Source: Anaerolineales bacterium
Lineage (GTDB): Bacteria; Chloroflexota; Anaerolineae; Aggregatilineales; J027
Length of the DNA stretch: 64,000 nucleotides
Assembly (NCBI GenBank): GCA_020634155.1
Contig: JACKCI010000002.1
Location: 558,001 to 622,000 of the forward strand
Reading direction: 5' to 3'
In this document: positions 62,367 through 64,000 of the stretch, piece by piece
Layout of the letters: each line of letters opens with the position of its first letter
How positions within the stretch are numbered: position 1 is the first letter of the stretch
Made by a program: the position numbers and the translations under genes
Notes under the pieces: model-generated
Told to the model about the DNA's origin: nothing
Databases searched by the model: none
Seen by the model: the letters and a program-made list of their open reading frames with translations, nothing else

Positions 62367-64000
62367 ATGATAGATCAAACCAATGTCACCTTACGAGCAG
62401 GTATGATAGTTCGTATTCCATTCGATACTGACGATCCTGAAGCAACAGGAGGTGATTACCGTGAGTTTCGCACTGGTCATATAACTGATGTGGATTACGA
62501 TCAGCGACGTACAACTATAAAGTTCTTACACATTGATATGGGACGTGAGTACACTGAAGAACGTCTAGTTGATATTGCAGATATCGAACGATGCCTTTTA
62601 CCCGAAGATATTCATGTACGCCTCAAATCGCAAAAGGGTCAACATCGGCTTTTGACCTGCACCACAAACGTATTTAACAACGATTGCCTAGTAGATTATT
62701 ATGTGCAGATTAGTGACACTATCGAGGTCATAAGTGAAGTGGATATCCTCTTTAGTTCGCATTTACAAGCACCTAACCCTCTTCATCAGTTGAAAAGTTA
62801 TGAACTCCATAATCCAGTTTGGTTAACAAAACGCAATCAGATTCTTGAGAGTTATCGCGCACTCCAAAATGCTACATTTGGGATTGAATCATTAGTTGGA
62901 ACTCGAGTTCAATTACTTGCACATCAAGCTGAGGTGATTGCCGAGGCATTGAGTAATAGTCGATGTCGCTATGTCCTTGCTGATGAAGTTGGTCTTGGGA
63001 AGACTATTGAAGCTTGTGTAATCTTGAAATCTCTGAAACAGCGGGAAGGGGTGAATGTACTTATCGTCGTGCCTAGTAGCTTGATCCGACAATGGCATAA
63101 CGAACTTGACAATAAGTTTTGGCTAACATTCCAGATAATAGATACACCCAAGAAAGTCAATCCGCAGTATCAAGATACAATTATTAGTTCGGAGGTTCTC
63201 TCCGAATCGGATATATTGCAACGATGGGTATTACTGCAAAGTTGGGAACTACTTGTCATCGATGAGGCACATCGTGCACGACAAAATAATAATCTCTATG
63301 ACACTTTGATGACACTGAGTGAACTTGCTAATCATGTACTTTTGTTATCGGCAACACCGATACAAAGAGAGGCACAAGAGTATATAGCTCTGCTCAAGTT
63401 ATTAGATCCCGTCCAATATGATCGCTTGGATCAAGTTGTTTTTGATAGTATGTTGAACGCACAACAACGCATACGTGAGGTTGTAGCGTACCTTGCTCGA
63501 GATTTAACACCAGAATATTTTAATGCAGACGACTTTAGAGATGAAATTGAGGTTATTGTTTCTGAGTTGGAACACGATAATATATTTCGTAGCCTTGTTG
63601 AGGCCGTGAAAACAAACGATGACTTAGATAAAGCAAGAGATGCTATAGCATACGTTAGCACTAACTATCGTATTGAATCTCAAATAATCCGCAATAGGCG
63701 CAAAACATTACGAGAACGCGATCAGCTAATACTGCCTGATCGACATTTTTCGATGGAATACGCTTATAAAGCGTCAGAATATGAGAAGAGGGTTCTACAG
63801 GCACTTCATGGTTATGCTGATTTATTCCAAACAAAGGCAGATTGCTTACCTCTTTTGCAAAATCTATTCCTTGCATTTGCCAGCTCTCCAGATGCCCTAT
63901 CAGTGCTTCTTAACATTCGACAGACAGGGTCAACCACAGATGTTCTTTGTACTCAAACAGACAAAATCGTTGAATATACGAGAATTCAGCATTATCCACC
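62367..64000 (+). CDS. SNF2-family DEAD/DEAH helicase, 3' end outside window
   Basis: 544 codons are visible and the frame is open at the window end. An N-terminal ~180-residue region (LRAGMIVRIPFDTDDPEATG; YYVQISDTIEVISEVDILFS) precedes the first helicase lobe: Q-like HQAEVIAEALSNSRCRYVLA, Walker A LADEVGLGKTIEA, motif Ia VVPSSLIRQWHNEL, DEAH in LLVIDEAHRAR, and SAT in LLLSATPIQRE. This is the SNF2/Swi2 pattern of helicase-like proteins in phage-defence and DNA-modification loci such as DISARM DrmD and DpdE. The partners lie beyond the window, so the system cannot be named. The start is ATG 62367 with AGGA upstream. It is AT-richer than the left part of the window. Confidence 0.92.
   Translation, partial: MIDQTNVTLRAGMIVRIPFDTDDPEATGGDYREFRTGHITDVDYDQRRTTIKFLHIDMGREYTEERLVDIADIERCLLPEDIHVRLKSQKGQHRLLTCTTNVFNNDCLVDYYVQISDTIEVISEVDILFSSHLQAPNPLHQLKSYELHNPVWLTKRNQILESYRALQNATFGIESLVGTRVQLLAHQAEVIAEALSNSRCRYVLADEVGLGKTIEACVILKSLKQREGVNVLIVVPSSLIRQWHNELDNKFWLTFQIIDTPKKVNPQYQDTIISSEVLSESDILQRWVLLQSWELLVIDEAHRARQNNNLYDTLMTLSELANHVLLLSATPIQREAQEYIALLKLLDPVQYDRLDQVVFDSMLNAQQRIREVVAYLARDLTPEYFNADDFRDEIEVIVSELEHDNIFRSLVEAVKTNDDLDKARDAIAYVSTNYRIESQIIRNRRKTLRERDQLILPDRHFSMEYAYKASEYEKRVLQALHGYADLFQTKADCLPLLQNLFLAFASSPDALSVLLNIRQTGSTTDVLCTQTDKIVEYTRIQHYP

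Overview
The window looks like bacterial chromosome from a member of Chloroflexota, probably Anaerolineae-like. This is an inference. It rests on the style of the gene set: Thr/Pro-rich linkers between FecR, FAS1 and SH3 modules, Ser/Thr kinases fused to AAA and TPR modules, a very large alpha-2-macroglobulin, M32 carboxypeptidase, a 1308-residue RpoB and a Ctc-type L25. A 16S or RpoB tree would settle it. Genes are dense on both strands, with canonical TTGAC(N)/TATA(A/C)T promoters at 17-bp spacing in front of rplY, an MBL-fold gene, a tRNA-Leu gene and rpoB.

Left part (1-33 kb). The end of a TIR-like/TM/FecR/SH3b protein is followed by a tight five-gene operon (about 1.7-7.2 kb) of three different ATP-grasp ligases, an intracellular subtilase and an esterase-like hydrolase. 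This looks like a small-molecule or peptide amide-ligation pathway I cannot name. Then come rplY, a PAS histidine kinase, a kinase/AAA/TPR giant, an MBL hydrolase with a PknB-like kinase, ftsH, a methyltransferase with an SDR-like protein that lacks the catalytic tyrosine, a sigma/anti-sigma/NUDIX operon diverging from tRNA-Leu(CAA), two related membrane-anchored proteins, a GH1 beta-glycosidase, and a long minus-strand run (NUDIX, DegV, YbaK-like deacylase, 7TM-GAF-HTH protein, OmpR-type regulator, HAD phosphatase, M32 carboxypeptidase, repeat lipoprotein).

Middle part (33-55 kb). It holds a 1964-residue alpha-2-macroglobulin with an intact CIEQ thioester motif, two GT4 glycosyltransferases with a metallophosphoesterase, a polytopic membrane protein, galT, an rpoB not followed by rpoC, a secreted multidomain pullulanase with a FAS1 domain and four X25-like repeats, and a YgjP-type metalloprotein.

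Right part (about 55-64 kb) reads as an integrated accessory element. A large serine recombinase lies against a truncated host membrane-protein gene, probably the att junction. Behind it are a small charged protein, a small-protein/retropepsin-like pair, a sigma-like DNA-binding protein with an attenuator-like leader, a VIT-family transporter and a SWIM zinc-finger protein. A roughly 420-nt run of ten consecutive hairpins with no convincing gene follows, then a SNF2-family helicase cut by the window edge. The structured region, preceded by a promoter motif shared with the VIT gene and placed directly before the helicase, is the most unusual thing in the window. The helicase may open a defence or DNA-modification locus lying outside the window.
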